From: Colwellia sp. | GTDB lineage: Bacteria; Pseudomonadota; Gammaproteobacteria; Enterobacterales; Alteromonadaceae | Assembly: GCA_020630795.1 (NCBI GenBank) | Contig: JAHDIK010000008.1 | Coordinates: forward strand, 62,001-126,000 | Length of the DNA: 64,000 nucleotides | Direction of reading: 5' to 3' | Shown: positions 47,692 to 57,800 of the stretch, in pieces | How positions within the stretch are numbered: the stretch's first letter is position 1 | Layout: the number at the start of each line of letters is the position of its first letter | Made by a program: the position numbers and the translations under genes | Notes under the pieces: model-generated | Database searches by the model: none | The model's input: the letters and a program-made list of their open reading frames with translations, nothing else | What the model was told of the DNA's origin: nothing

Positions 47692-49047
47692 TTAATTACC
47701 TGCTACTTGCATTTCATTGATCAATAACGAACCTGTTCTAATGCTTCCTCTGTAGTCAGTATCAGATCCTACGGCAACTAAACCTTTGAATATTTCTTGT
47801 AACGTACCCGCAATTGTTACTTCTGAAACAGGGAATGCAATTTCTCCGTTTTCAACCCAAAAACCAGCAGCACCGCGAGAATAATCTCCGTTTACTACGT
47901 TAACGCCCTGCCCCATTAATTCCGTTACTAAAAAGCCTGTACCCAGCTTTTTTAGCATAGCGTCAAAATCACCACCTGCGCCTTCACCTTGAGCATTCAA
48001 TACCCAATTGTGAATACCGCCAGCATGACCTGTTGTTTCTAAACCTAGCTTTCTTGCAGAGTAACTCGTTAATAAGTATGTTGCTAAACAACCATCGGTA
48101 ATAATTTCACGATCAACTGTTTTCACGCCTTCGCTATCAAACGCACTACTCGCTAATGCCTGTTTTATGTGAGGTCGTTCACTAATATTCAAAAAATTTG
48201 GGAATACTTGCTTACCAATAGAATCCACTAAAAAAGAAGATTTACGGTATAAGTTACCTCCACTTATTGCGGCAATGAAGTGTCCGAATATGGTGTTGGC
48301 AATATCGGCTTTAAACATTACAGGCACTTTTCCTGTCGGAAGTTTTTGTGCATTCAAGCGAGATACAGCTTCTAAAGAAGCTTGTCGTCCAATGCTTTCG
48401 GTGCTGTCGAGTAGGTCGAAACGTCTATTTACGCTGTATGCATAATCTCGCTGCATATCGTCGCCATCAGTTGCGATCATCACACAACTTAAACTGTGTC
48501 GACTACTTGGGTAACCTACAAGTTGACCATTGGTATTTCCATACACTTTAAACCCTTCAAAACTATCTAAACTGGCACCGTCAGAGTTTGTTATACGATT
48601 ATCAACCGTCAAAGCGCTTTCCTCACACGCTTTAGCAATATCAATAGCTTCATCAGTTGTAATGGCATGAGGGTGGTACAAATCTAAATCTTCTGGCTCC
48701 ATTGCCAATAAAGACTTATCAGCAAGCCCAGAGCAGTCATCTACAGATGTGTATTTCGCGATATTTACTGCCGCTTGCACAGCTTGCTGTAATGCGCCTT
48801 CCGATAAATCAGCTGTAGATGCACTTCCCTTTCGTCCGTCCATATACACAGTTAAACCTAATGCACCATCGTTAGTAAATTCTACGGTTTCAACTTCACC
48901 CATTCGGGTTCCTACACTTAACCCTTGCTGACGACTCATAGCAACTTCAGCTGAATCAGCGCCTAATGATTGGGCAAGCTCTACCACTTTAGCTACGCGT
49001 TCTTTTACTTGTTCAAGTTGAATAACAATACCATTTGATTCTGTCAT
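47692..49047 (-). CDS. pmbA: Metalloprotease-related protein PmbA/TldE
   Basis: PmbA (TldE) forms a heterodimeric protease with TldD that matures microcin B17 and degrades CcdA in E. coli. The 451 residues show the family run: AQSLGADSAEVAMSRQQGLSVGTRMGEVETVEF, GRKGSASTADLSEGALQQAV, and ELMGQGVNVVNGDYSRGAAGFWVENGEIAFPVSEVTIAG (in part). PmbA itself lacks the zinc motif carried by TldD. It diverges from darP as in E. coli. Confidence 0.96.
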   Translation of the reverse strand: MTESNGIVIQLEQVKERVAKVVELAQSLGADSAEVAMSRQQGLSVGTRMGEVETVEFTNDGALGLTVYMDGRKGSASTADLSEGALQQAVQAAVNIAKYTSVDDCSGLADKSLLAMEPEDLDLYHPHAITTDEAIDIAKACEESALTVDNRITNSDGASLDSFEGFKVYGNTNGQLVGYPSSRHSLSCVMIATDGDDMQRDYAYSVNRRFDLLDSTESIGRQASLEAVSRLNAQKLPTGKVPVMFKADIANTIFGHFIAAISGGNLYRKSSFLVDSIGKQVFPNFLNISERPHIKQALASSAFDSEGVKTVDREIITDGCLATYLLTSYSARKLGLETTGHAGGIHNWVLNAQGEGAGGDFDAMLKKLGTGFLVTELMGQGVNVVNGDYSRGAAGFWVENGEIAFPVSEVTIAGTLQEIFKGLVAVGSDTDYRGSIRTGSLLINEMQVAGN

Positions 49048-49171
49048 GACTGAATTTACTTCTCTGATGCTGTGTTGAGTAAAGAAATACTAACAATTAA
49101 AGGTGTACACGTTTTTTGAAATAAGGAGATGTAGTATACTATTGTTAATTTCCATTTTATTACCGAACATT

Positions 49172-49690
49172 ATGCCCCAGTCTGTGAACGATATCGACGA
49201 ATTAGATGAAGATTTAAAAAGTAAATCTGAAATAAAGCGTGAAATGCACCAATTACAAGATTTTGGTCAAAAATTAATTGAGATGTCGAAACATCAGCGC
49301 AGTCGCTTGCCTTTAACTGAAGAGTTGAAAGACGCTATGGTGTTAGCAGACAAAATTAGAAATAAACACGAGGCTCTGCGCCGCCATATAAGACATATTG
49401 CTAAAATATTAGCTGAGACAGATTTAGCACCAATTAACCAAGCAATAGATGTAATGGCAAACAAACATCAGCAAGAGTCTGTAAAACACACTCGCCTTGA
49501 AGAAATGAGAGACTTATTATTGGAAGGCAGTAATGACGTAGTAGAAGCGTTATTAGCGAATCATACGACAATGGAACGCCAAAAACTTCGTCAACTTGTT
49601 AGGCAAGCAATTAAAGAAAAGAAAGCTGAGAAGCCAGCTAAATACCATAAAGAATTATTCGCCTACTTAAAAGAGAATGTAACCTTATAA
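49172..49690 (+). CDS. darP: Ribosome biogenesis factor DarP (YjgA, DUF615)
   Basis: DarP is a DUF615 protein that binds late 50S precursors. From ATG 49172 the product is 172 residues with a short acidic head (NDIDELDEDLKSKSEIKREMHQLQDFG), LRRHIRHIAKILAETDLAPINQAID and the basic tail LRQLVRQAIKEKKAEKP. The frame extends upstream to 49103, but that part is hydrophobic, unlike the family, and lies over a TATACT -10-like element, so I reject it. Confidence 0.94.
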   Translation: MPQSVNDIDELDEDLKSKSEIKREMHQLQDFGQKLIEMSKHQRSRLPLTEELKDAMVLADKIRNKHEALRRHIRHIAKILAETDLAPINQAIDVMANKHQQESVKHTRLEEMRDLLLEGSNDVVEALLANHTTMERQKLRQLVRQAIKEKKAEKPAKYHKELFAYLKENVTL

Positions 49691-49732
49691 CAACTATAGT
49701 TAATAAGCGTATCTAACAGAATAATTCAGCAA

Positions 49733-50617
49733 CTACTTGGCACCGAGTTTTACGACTTTATTGCCAAGTAACACCATAGCTATACCGCCAGTTATAACAA
49801 CAATCGATATACCTAACCGAAGCGTCATACTCTCTTGCATAAAGACAATGCCGCCTATGGCTGCAATTACAGGTACAAACAACTGAACAACACCTGCTTG
49901 TGTGGGTGTTAATCCACTCAATGCAAAATACCATATAGCGTAACCAACTCCTGACATAGCAGCCCCTGAAACAACAGCCAGCCACATTCCCTGTTCAGAA
50001 TATTCTGCTGTTGAAAGAGTAATAATAGCCAAACCAATCACCAATGGAATGGTTCGGAAAAAGTTATAACAGGTATCAACAAATGGGGCCTTACTTTTTT
50101 TACCTATAATTGTATACCCAGCCCATGCGAGTCCTGAGAGCATCATAAGTACTGACCCCATAAATGATGGAGTACCAATATTAGGGTACATCAAATAAAC
50201 AATGCCAATAGATGCAGATGCTAAACCTGTCCATTCAATTTTTGATAACCTGGTGCCTGACAACAACGAGTACGTAATCATGAACAATTGAACTGCACCA
50301 AAAAGTATTAATGCACCCGCTCCTGTTTCTAAGCTGACATAAGCGTATGAGAAAGAAATGGCATAAACGAATAAACATATACTTCCGCTCCAACTCCCTT
50401 TGGAGTTTTTAACATTTTCACGATTACGAGTACTTTTAAGTATAAAGAAATACTGCTGAAACAGAAAAATAGCATACAGCGCCATACTGCCAGATAACAA
50501 ACGAATAATAGTAAAAGCAGCGGGGTCTATTAATTGATGACCAAGGGCTATGCGACACAATACTGAATTAGCAGCAAAAGCGACTAACGCAAGCAAGGTA
50601 GGTAAAACAACATTCAT
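49733..50617 (-). CDS. EamA/DMT-superfamily transporter
   Basis: A 294-residue protein with ten hydrophobic helices in two EamA repeats (TLLALVAFAANSVLCRIALG... and LSGLAWAGYTIIGKKS...). DMT transporters export metabolites, amino acids or drugs; ALSGLTPTQAGVVQLFVPVIAAIGGIVFMQE is the typical second-repeat end. The substrate cannot be told. It follows the M14-type hydrolase gene on the minus strand with a 71-bp gap. Confidence 0.93.
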   Translation of the reverse strand: MNVVLPTLLALVAFAANSVLCRIALGHQLIDPAAFTIIRLLSGSMALYAIFLFQQYFFILKSTRNRENVKNSKGSWSGSICLFVYAISFSYAYVSLETGAGALILFGAVQLFMITYSLLSGTRLSKIEWTGLASASIGIVYLMYPNIGTPSFMGSVLMMLSGLAWAGYTIIGKKSKAPFVDTCYNFFRTIPLVIGLAIITLSTAEYSEQGMWLAVVSGAAMSGVGYAIWYFALSGLTPTQAGVVQLFVPVIAAIGGIVFMQESMTLRLGISIVVITGGIAMVLLGNKVVKLGAK

Positions 50618-50688
50618 AAATTTATTCTCTACGCTCGATAAGCGCGTTTTTAAGTCGTACTTTATAGAGCGGTGTGCTTTATAAAAAC

Positions 50689-51816
50689 TTACAACACAAA
50701 GTATTTAGTGAACACTTTGTACAACTCTGTACCTTGATTCACGCTAGCAGAAGCGAAGTGCAAAATAGGAATAACATCTTGAGCCATTGTAATTTGGTGT
50801 AGTGGTTCTCCATCCCCATAATTATCCATACGCAAAATTTGAGCAAGCGATTCTCCTGCCATTAAAGGCTTTCCAAATTCTGCAAGGTAATCGACCATTC
50901 CCCCCATCGGTGAATAAAAAGCTTTATAGTTTTTTAAGTAGCAACCATAACGCGTTAATTTTTCAGGGGTTAGTGATGTATCTGCTATCACGTTTTTGTG
51001 CTGTAAGTACGTTAAAATACTTAATGCGTCTTGATACGCTTCATCTAAATCAATTTTTTCTTGAGATCCCAACTCAACAGTAAAGCTTTCTTTATTTACT
51101 GTTGCTGAAGTGATAGAAAAATGGTGTCCAGCAGCTTGAAGTTTCTCTTGTAAACTCCACCATGGGCAGAATGTTGCTTCATCTAAAGCACCATCAAAAC
51201 TATTGGGAATCAAAATAGTGTGCGGAATATTAAAATAGTTTGCACTCTGCATCGCGTATTCAGGACAATACAAATGTTTACTTGAAATAGGTCCTGTGTG
51301 CAGATCTAAAACCAAATCAGCTTCATGCGCCAATCGTTGTAACTGGTATGCTATACGTTGCCCTGTAGTTAGCCCAAACGAATTATGTTCAAGCTTTTGA
51401 TCAATGCTTTGTAGCAATAACTTTTTAAATGCTTGTTCAATAACAAGCTCAGGTTGTTCTTTATAGCTTTCAATGAAATTGTCGAACACACTTTCATCAA
51501 AGTGGTACATTCTATTCCAGTTTACACCCGTTATAGGATCAAAACGCCCTAAGGTATACTCGCCATTTTTATGGTTACAACCAACTGGGTTAGCATAAGG
51601 AACAAGCGTTACATCACCTTTAACAGAAGTGTTTTTTAGAATTTCAAGCAACTGAAAAATAACAGCATTACCTTGCACTTCAGCACCGTGCATATTAGCT
51701 TGAATATATACACTCGGTGCATTTGAGTTACCTTTAATACGGTAGACAGGAACAGTTAAGGCGGCGCCACTTGCTAATTCGCCAACGTGCATAACTTCTT
51801 TAGAGATGGTATTCAA
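50689..51816 (-). CDS. Succinylglutamate desuccinylase/aspartoacylase-family (M14-like) zinc hydrolase
   Basis: The 375-residue protein has a carboxypeptidase-A-like zinc site: H-x-x-E in QANMHGAEVQGNAVIF and the third ligand in LVLDLHTGP, with NPVGCNHKNGEYTLGRFDPITGVNWNR between. A C-terminal beta domain (about 290-370, PMGGMVDYLAEFGKPLMAGESLAQI) is typical of the AstE/aspartoacylase group. Likely a deacylase of an N-acyl amino acid or related amide; AstE itself is shorter and is found in ast operons, which are absent here. Confidence 0.9.
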   Translation of the reverse strand: MNTISKEVMHVGELASGAALTVPVYRIKGNSNAPSVYIQANMHGAEVQGNAVIFQLLEILKNTSVKGDVTLVPYANPVGCNHKNGEYTLGRFDPITGVNWNRMYHFDESVFDNFIESYKEQPELVIEQAFKKLLLQSIDQKLEHNSFGLTTGQRIAYQLQRLAHEADLVLDLHTGPISSKHLYCPEYAMQSANYFNIPHTILIPNSFDGALDEATFCPWWSLQEKLQAAGHHFSITSATVNKESFTVELGSQEKIDLDEAYQDALSILTYLQHKNVIADTSLTPEKLTRYGCYLKNYKAFYSPMGGMVDYLAEFGKPLMAGESLAQILRMDNYGDGEPLHQITMAQDVIPILHFASASVNQGTELYKVFTKYFVL

Positions 51817-51970
51817 TGAAATATCGACTTTATGAGTATGGTAAAATTAATGTAGCATCATACCATTTCTTACGTAAATACTGTTCTCAATAAACTAAAT
51901 ATTGGGCTAACAAAGGTATTACAGTAGAATAGTACTTAGTAACGCTTTTCTTATTCTTCAGCGAGTATCC

Positions 51971-53002
51971 ATGTCGTCTAAAAACATTAATCAAATATTA
52001 TCTAGAAACTTAAACGTGTTAGAAGCAACAACACCGCTCTTTATAAATATTAGTGCCGACGGCTTCATACAAGAATACGCTTCTGAATATTCAACGGCTG
52101 ACACAACCTGCTTTAACACGCACTTTGAAGACTACATGACATACAAACAATTATCTTCTATCTCGAGTGTGTTTGCTGCGCAATATACATCAGACATTAA
52201 GCATGACCTCGTCGTAATATCGTTTCCTAAAAGTAAAGCTGAGCTCAACTTTACGCTCGCCATGATTTCTCATGCAACGACTGAAAATACCAATATTATT
52301 ATCGTAGGTGACAACAAAAGCGGTATTAAAACATTGGCTAAGGTCGCAAAAGATTCGCTTAAAGGATGTAATAAAATTGATTCGGCAAGACATTGTCTAA
52401 TGTTTGTAGCTCAACTGACTTCAAGCAACGTTACATTTAATTTAGACGACTGGTTTGAGTTTTACAGCGTATCTATTAACGATATACAACTTGAAATAGC
52501 CGCTTTACCCGGAGTTTTTAGTCAAAAAGGATTGGATAAAGGAACAAAAGTTTTATTAGAAAACCTTCCTGACTTAACAGGCAACGATATTCTAGATTTT
52601 GGTTGCGGTGCAGGCGTTATCGCAAGTTTTATCGGTAAACGTTACCCTGACATTGCATTAAATTTACTTGATGTAAGTGCACTAGCCATAGCGTCTTCAC
52701 AGAAAACACTTACTTTAAATGGCCTATCAGGACATGTTTTCGCTTCAAACAGCTTGTCAAACGTTACAGAGCAATATCACAATGTGATTTCTAACCCTCC
52801 ATTTCATCAGGGCGTTAGTACTAATTACCATGCAACAGAAAGCTTTTTAAAGGGAATAAAAAAGCATTTATCGCCGTCAGGGCAAGTTATTGTTGTCGCG
52901 AATAGTTTTTTACAATATGAGCCTATAATGAAAAGCGCTATCGGCACCACCCAAAAGCTAACGATTCAACAAGGTTTCTCCATATATAAATCTTGCGTCT
53001 AA
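51971..53002 (+). CDS. rsmC: 16S rRNA (guanine-1207-N2)-methyltransferase RsmC
   Basis: RsmC methylates G1207 of 16S rRNA in the 30S subunit. The 343 residues comprise a degenerate N-terminal methyltransferase-like domain and an active C-terminal one: ILDFGCGAGVIASFIGKRYP (SAM motif I), the catalytic NPPFHQG, and SPSGQVIVVANSFLQYEP. Length matches the family (343 in E. coli). Confidence 0.96.
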   Translation: MSSKNINQILSRNLNVLEATTPLFINISADGFIQEYASEYSTADTTCFNTHFEDYMTYKQLSSISSVFAAQYTSDIKHDLVVISFPKSKAELNFTLAMISHATTENTNIIIVGDNKSGIKTLAKVAKDSLKGCNKIDSARHCLMFVAQLTSSNVTFNLDDWFEFYSVSINDIQLEIAALPGVFSQKGLDKGTKVLLENLPDLTGNDILDFGCGAGVIASFIGKRYPDIALNLLDVSALAIASSQKTLTLNGLSGHVFASNSLSNVTEQYHNVISNPPFHQGVSTNYHATESFLKGIKKHLSPSGQVIVVANSFLQYEPIMKSAIGTTQKLTIQQGFSIYKSCV

Positions 53003-53141
53003 AATTGCTTACAAAAACGTAACTACTCGATAACATAAAATTAAACTGTATAAATTTAAATTTTCTGCTTTAATTAGAGCTAAGACCTTGTCATTTAGTC
53101 ACCATTAAAAAAACAACTAAAAGTGAGTTTACGACTTAAGT

Positions 53142-54773
53142 ATGCCTGATAATACACAAATACGTAAAATAAGCTCTTTTCAACAATACGTTACAACTTA
53201 CGTTGTGAGCTTTATATGTTTGGCGTTAGTTACCTGCATTATGACGATTGGCTACTTTTTTATAGAGCACAACAAACGTTTAAACCAAGAAGCGATAGTT
53301 CAATACGCTAAAATTTCAGCTTCCGTTAGTTATCGTTTTATTGGCGATGATGATCATAAAACACTAACTGAACGACTATCTTTATTAGACGTATTAACAA
53401 TGATTAATTACGTTCACGTATACAAGTTAGATCCCGATACCAACGAACTTGCTTTTTTCACCAGTTATAACAATAACGATAACTTTCCAGCAATTCCTGA
53501 TCAGATACATAAAAAGGATGAACTATCATCCCCAAAAAAAATTAAGAGCGGTTCCGAGTATATTTACCCAATACAAGTAGAAGATCAGATATATGGGTAT
53601 ATCTATATTCAAATTAGCGACAACAACCTTCAATCTATCACAAATACCGTCATTCTTGTTTCAGTCGTTTTAGTTGTAGTTATTTTGATATTAGGGTTTC
53701 TTATTTCATCTCGACTATCTAATAAACTATCGGAGTCTTTATCCCCCCTGTTATCTACAATTCAACAAGCAGCACACGACAAAGACTATACTCTTGCGTG
53801 CCCTTCAGCGCACTTTAAAGAAATAGATGTCATTGTACGAAATACCAATATTTTGCTAAATCGCACACAAAAACATTTATCAAAGCTTGCCGAATTGGAT
53901 ATTAAAAACCAAAAAGTAACAAATGAGCTAGAAGAAAAAGTTAATAAGAGAACCAATGCACTTAAAGAATCGAACCAAGAACTTCTTTCGACTTTAGAAA
54001 AGCTTCACCAATTCCAAGGCCAGTTGGTTGAAAGTGAAAAAATGGCGTCTCTTGGAGATATGGTTGCGGGTGTAGCACACGAAGTTAATACACCAATAGG
54101 ACTGGGCGTTACAGCGTCAACACTATTAAGCGATAAACTCTCAGAAATAAAAACAGCTTTTGACGATAAAACACTTAAATCAAGCGAACTCAAAAAGTTT
54201 ATTAACGACAGCCAAGAAAATATTTCGATCATCTATCGTAATTTAAAACGAGCTGCCGATTTAATATCTAGCTTCAAAAAAGTAGCGGTTGATCAATCGA
54301 ATGAAGACATTAGAGCTTTTAACGTTAAAGAGCTAATTGACGAAGTAATCACTACATTAGGCCCACAAATTTACAACACGCCATATATTGTTAACATCAA
54401 CTGCCCTGATGATTTAAATGTTACAAGTAAGCCTGGACCGATAAACCAAATTTTAATAAACCTGATTCTCAACTCTATTATTCATGGCTTTGAAGAGAGA
54501 GATGAAGGAACTATATCTATTTCAGTCATGTCGCTTAGCCATCAATTACATATACAATTTGAAGACGATGGTCGAGGTATCGACAAATCAGTTATTGATA
54601 AAATTTTTGAACCATTTACAACCACCAAACGCGGCAAAGGAGGCAGTGGCCTTGGGCTCCATTTAGTTTACAACTTAGTAACTCAAGCACTAGGTGGAAA
54701 TATTTCATTGAATGAAGAATGTAAAAATGGTGTGAATTTTAACTTATACTTCCCAGTAGAGATTAATAATTAA
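53142..54773 (+). CDS. Membrane sensor histidine kinase (AHEVNTP type)
   Basis: The 543-residue kinase has a membrane helix at about 19-42, a periplasmic sensor region of about 125 residues, a second helix at about 168-190, a short linker, a coiled coil (about 240-300), a phosphoacceptor block MASLGDMVAGVAHEVNTPIG (His313) and a full HATPase domain (N box NQILINLILNSIIHG, EDDGRGIDKSVIDKIFEPF, GSGLGLHLVYNLV). It has no receiver or Hpt domain. The AHEVNTP form is typical of kinases whose own response regulator is often encoded elsewhere. No such regulator is adjacent unless it signals to the ArcA gene 178 bp downstream. Signal unknown. Confidence 0.93.
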   Translation: MPDNTQIRKISSFQQYVTTYVVSFICLALVTCIMTIGYFFIEHNKRLNQEAIVQYAKISASVSYRFIGDDDHKTLTERLSLLDVLTMINYVHVYKLDPDTNELAFFTSYNNNDNFPAIPDQIHKKDELSSPKKIKSGSEYIYPIQVEDQIYGYIYIQISDNNLQSITNTVILVSVVLVVVILILGFLISSRLSNKLSESLSPLLSTIQQAAHDKDYTLACPSAHFKEIDVIVRNTNILLNRTQKHLSKLAELDIKNQKVTNELEEKVNKRTNALKESNQELLSTLEKLHQFQGQLVESEKMASLGDMVAGVAHEVNTPIGLGVTASTLLSDKLSEIKTAFDDKTLKSSELKKFINDSQENISIIYRNLKRAADLISSFKKVAVDQSNEDIRAFNVKELIDEVITTLGPQIYNTPYIVNINCPDDLNVTSKPGPINQILINLILNSIIHGFEERDEGTISISVMSLSHQLHIQFEDDGRGIDKSVIDKIFEPFTTTKRGKGGSGLGLHLVYNLVTQALGGNISLNEECKNGVNFNLYFPVEINN

Positions 54774-54951
54774 ACGAATAAATAGTTTATGTAACTCAAA
54801 TACCTATACTAGCATTGTGTTTTACTGCTAGGTTATATAACATGGAAATACTCGGCTGGTTAACCATTAATAAACATACTAACTCTAAATTTTTAACTAT
54901 ATTTACTATTAGATTAACGAAAAACTTTAGAATTAACTTGGACGAATTCAA

Positions 54952-55653
54952 ATGCAAAAAACTCATATTCTGATCGTAGAAGACGAAGAAGTTACACGAT
55001 TCAACCTACGAAATTTATTTGAAGCGGAAGGTTATGTAGTATTCGAAGCCACTGACGGCGAAAGCATGGATCAGCAGCTGCAAAAGCACACCATGAATTT
55101 AGTCATTATGGATATCAACTTACCAGGGAAAAATGGTTTATTACTCGCTCGCGAGTTAGCAAGCAACAAAGATCTAGGCCTTATTTTCTTAACAGGTAGA
55201 GATAGCGATATCGATAAAGTGTTAGGGCTTGAAATAGGCGCGGATGATTATTTAACAAAACCATTCAACCCGCGAGAGCTTACCATTAGAGCTCGCAATA
55301 TTCTAAACCGCATAGCCAATCACACGACTGATTCAGAGAATGCTGTTATCAATTTCAACAATTGGACACTTGACGGCAACTCTAGAAAAATGACTTCTCC
55401 AACAGGTGAAGTAATTGCTATTCCTAGAGGTGAGTATAGAGCATTACACTTGCTTATAGAAAATGCAGGACAAATAGTAACGAGACAAGAGCTGATTAAA
55501 GAAATGACTGGGCGTGATTTACGCTCAAATGACAGAACGGTTGATGTAACAATTAGACGTTTACGTAAACATTTTGAATCGGTAGAAGGCTCACCAGAAT
55601 TAATCAATACTATTCACGGTGAAGGTTACAGGTTTGTAGGAAGCGTAGACTAA
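54952..55653 (+). CDS. arcA: Aerobic respiration control response regulator ArcA
   Basis: ArcA is an OmpR-family regulator that represses aerobic respiratory genes when oxygen is low. The receiver has Asp54 in [21 protein letters not shown] and Lys in [18 protein letters not shown], nearly identical to E. coli ArcA; the winged helix ends in [17 protein letters not shown] and [11 protein letters not shown]. Length 233 (238 in E. coli). No arcB is visible; an Hpt protein gene is convergent and 35 bp away. Confidence 0.97.
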   Translation: MQKTHILIVEDEEVTRFNLRNLFEAEGYVVFEATDGESMDQQLQKHTMNLVIMDINLPGKNGLLLARELASNKDLGLIFLTGRDSDIDKVLGLEIGADDYLTKPFNPRELTIRARNILNRIANHTTDSENAVINFNNWTLDGNSRKMTSPTGEVIAIPRGEYRALHLLIENAGQIVTRQELIKEMTGRDLRSNDRTVDVTIRRLRKHFESVEGSPELINTIHGEGYRFVGSVD

Positions 55654-55663
55654 GCTACGCTTC
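55640..55663 (+). terminator. Hairpin across the arcA stop
   Basis: Perfect 9-bp stem GAAGCGTAG (55640-55648) / CTACGCTTC (55655-55663) whose loop holds the arcA stop codon, followed by TTATTATTT. Probably the arcA terminator, and it may serve hptA on the other strand poorly. Confidence 0.7.
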
Positions 55664-55688
55664 TTATTATTTGGTTAGCGCAAATTTA

Positions 55689-56036
55689 CTATACTTTGCT
55701 TAACCAAGAAAAGAATGCATCGGTTGCATTTTCATTAAGTTGCTTTAATTCATCAACCATCGTTTTCTTCGCGTCGCTTGACGCTTCACTTTTCTCAATT
55801 TCCACAAGCTTTTTGTGAACTTGTAGCAAGCCTACACTACCTGCAGCACCCTTCATTTTATGACAGCTTTCTTGCCACTCTCGTTGGAGCTCAACACTAA
55901 GGTTTTTACTTATATCATCTATATAAATAACTGATTGCCCTAGATAAAGATCTAACATTTGCTGAACGACACTCTGACCTAAGTTGTCTAAGTACCCTTC
56001 GAGTAATGCTACATCTAAATGTGTGTTTTCGCTCAT
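55689..56036 (-). CDS. Histidine phosphotransfer protein, HptA-like
   Basis: A 115-residue stand-alone Hpt domain. The phosphorylatable His59 lies in SCHKMKGAAGSVG, the family HxxKG motif, preceded by VQQMLDLYLGQSVIYIDDI. In Shewanella a similar free protein, HptA, relays phosphate from the hybrid kinase ArcS to ArcA, replacing the Hpt domain of ArcB. Its position convergent to arcA supports that role here, but no ArcS-like hybrid kinase lies in the window. Identity as HptA is inferred. Confidence 0.88.
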   Translation of the reverse strand: MSENTHLDVALLEGYLDNLGQSVVQQMLDLYLGQSVIYIDDISKNLSVELQREWQESCHKMKGAAGSVGLLQVHKKLVEIEKSEASSDAKKTMVDELKQLNENATDAFFSWLSKV

Positions 56037-56220
56037 ACTTCATTCCTTATAATTGACAAACAGCGCACAACCTCCATTGTAACAAGCTATATTCAAAAGT
56101 CATACGTTCAATGTCACTTATTCCTTATAACGCCCATTTATATTGATTTTGACATAGCTTTCATTCAAAATAGCCGCGATTTTACGTAGGTCGCAAACAA
56201 TTATTATTATTATTTATCGC

Positions 56221-56267
56221 TTAAAGTGATAGAAAAACACTCACTTTAAAATTAAATTGCGATAGAA
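56221..56267 (+). promoter_or_regulatory. Inverted repeat and promoter candidate upstream of folE2
   Basis: A 9-bp inverted repeat TTAAAGTGA (56221-56229) / TCACTTTAA (56241-56249) with an 11-nt spacer lies just before a -10-like TAGAAT, about 75 bp upstream of folE2. It does not resemble the Zur box that controls many folE2 genes. The rest of the 305-bp gap from 56037 holds nothing else I can name. Confidence 0.4.
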
Positions 56268-56341
56268 TATGCGCCCTTGAATTTTATGCGGTTAGCACCA
56301 CATAAGAGATAACAACATTTTAGCTATATAGCGGAGTATAA

Positions 56342-57268
56342 ATGCCAACATCAATGCCTGATATTGCCAATCACACTAAAGCACAAACAGAAGGTACTTT
56401 AGATTGGGTAGGTATGAGTAATATCGAGATGCCAATTATTGTTGCATCTAAAGACGAAGCAGAACGTATGGTTTCGGCTCACGTTGACGCATTTGTAAAC
56501 CTAAAAGAACCGAAAGCGAAAGGCATTCATATGTCTCGCTTATACCTTTTGCTAGATGATTTATCGAATAACGGCGTACTTAATCACCAAAGCCTAGTGT
56601 CATTGCTTGATGGTTTTATTAGTAGCCATGAAGACTTGAGCGACAATGCAAAAGTACAGTTTAGCTTTGACTATCATTTACGCAGAAAATCTCTTATCAG
56701 TGGTAAGCAAGGTTGGAAAGCCTATCCTATTACGGTTACTGGCCGTATCAATAAAGGTGTATTAACAGTAGAGTTGTCGGTTGATATTCGATATTCATCA
56801 ACCTGTCCTTGTTCAGCAGCTTTGGCTCGACAACTGATTCAAAAAGCGTTTAGTGAAAAGTTTACGGATCCTGAATCAACAGACCTTGAAAGTATTCATG
56901 CTTGGTTAGGTACAACAGAAGGCATTGTAGCTACGCCTCACAGTCAACGCTCAGTTGCTGAAATTAAAGTTATGCTAAACAAAGACACACATGAGTTTCC
57001 TATTACGCATATTGTTGATTTGGTTGAAGATGCACTTCAAACACCTGTTCAAGCAGCGGTTAAACGCGAAGATGAACAAGAGTTTGCTCGCTTAAACGGT
57101 CAAAACTTAATGTTTTGTGAAGATGCAGCGCGTCGCTTACAACATGCGATGAATCAAGTGAGTAGTTTTGATGACTTCTGGTTGAAAATAAACCATTTAG
57201 AATCACTACATGCGCATGATGCCGTGAGTGTTACCACAAAAGGTATAGAAAACGGTTATCAGCCATAA
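56342..57268 (+). CDS. folE2: GTP cyclohydrolase FolE2 (type IB)
   Basis: FolE2 makes 7,8-dihydroneopterin triphosphate from GTP, the first step to folate, and unlike FolE does not depend strictly on zinc. The 308-residue protein has the COG1469 blocks: [43 protein letters not shown] with the metal-binding Cys, [16 protein letters not shown], and [13 protein letters not shown]. Length is in the family range. A separate folE, if any, lies outside the window. Confidence 0.96.
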   Translation: MPTSMPDIANHTKAQTEGTLDWVGMSNIEMPIIVASKDEAERMVSAHVDAFVNLKEPKAKGIHMSRLYLLLDDLSNNGVLNHQSLVSLLDGFISSHEDLSDNAKVQFSFDYHLRRKSLISGKQGWKAYPITVTGRINKGVLTVELSVDIRYSSTCPCSAALARQLIQKAFSEKFTDPESTDLESIHAWLGTTEGIVATPHSQRSVAEIKVMLNKDTHEFPITHIVDLVEDALQTPVQAAVKREDEQEFARLNGQNLMFCEDAARRLQHAMNQVSSFDDFWLKINHLESLHAHDAVSVTTKGIENGYQP

Positions 57269-57800
57269 TTTTTTTTCAATATAAATATTATTAGCACCCA
57301 ATTTTTTGCTTAGCTTCTTCTTTAAAGAAGCTAAGCATATTTCACATATTCCCTCTCTCTAAAATCATACTAAACCAGCATTTTTAAAGGCATTGACGCT
57401 TTCTCTCTTGATGCAAATAATTCCTATTCACTCTAAAACACCTCATTCTGAATAAAAAGTGAATAAACAATGAATAAAGAAAAACCTTACAAGCTATGTA
57501 ATAAATTTACATAAATTATATCAAAATCTACCTATTATCAGACAAAATGAAACCTTACAAGCCTTTCAAGTTGCCGCTTACGTAAAGAAAAAGATATAAA
57601 TATATAATTTTCATACACTTAACAACATGTAAGTAAATTACGAGCAAAAGCTCTATTTTTATTGACCTTTGCTTAATAAGTGTTTAATCTAGTGGGTTCC
57701 TCTTGGGTAAAAAACAGGGTGTTTATGCATTTTTTACATAACTTTATTCCTTTTTTAAACCTTGTATTGCCAAGACGATATAATAATTAGGAGAGACAAC
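57269..57800 (+). promoter_or_regulatory. Long gltBD upstream region with hairpin and direct repeats
   Basis: This 532-bp non-coding stretch begins with a 12-bp perfect hairpin GCTTAGCTTCTT (57308-57319) / AAGAAGCTAAGC (57325-57336), probably the folE2 terminator although no U-run follows. Further on, the 13-mer AAACCTTACAAGC occurs twice, at 57482-57494 and 57550-57562, in the same orientation 68 bp apart, a candidate activator site for the gltBD promoter. The 3' 200 bp are AT-rich with several T-runs; no single promoter can be assigned. A ribosome site AGGAGA lies just before the gltB start. Confidence 0.45.

Noticed and set aside
56037-56341. Zur box upstream of folE2
   Set aside because: Known Zur regulation of folE2 made me look, but no palindrome with the usual GTTATA-type core is present; the inverted repeat at 56221-56249 is different.
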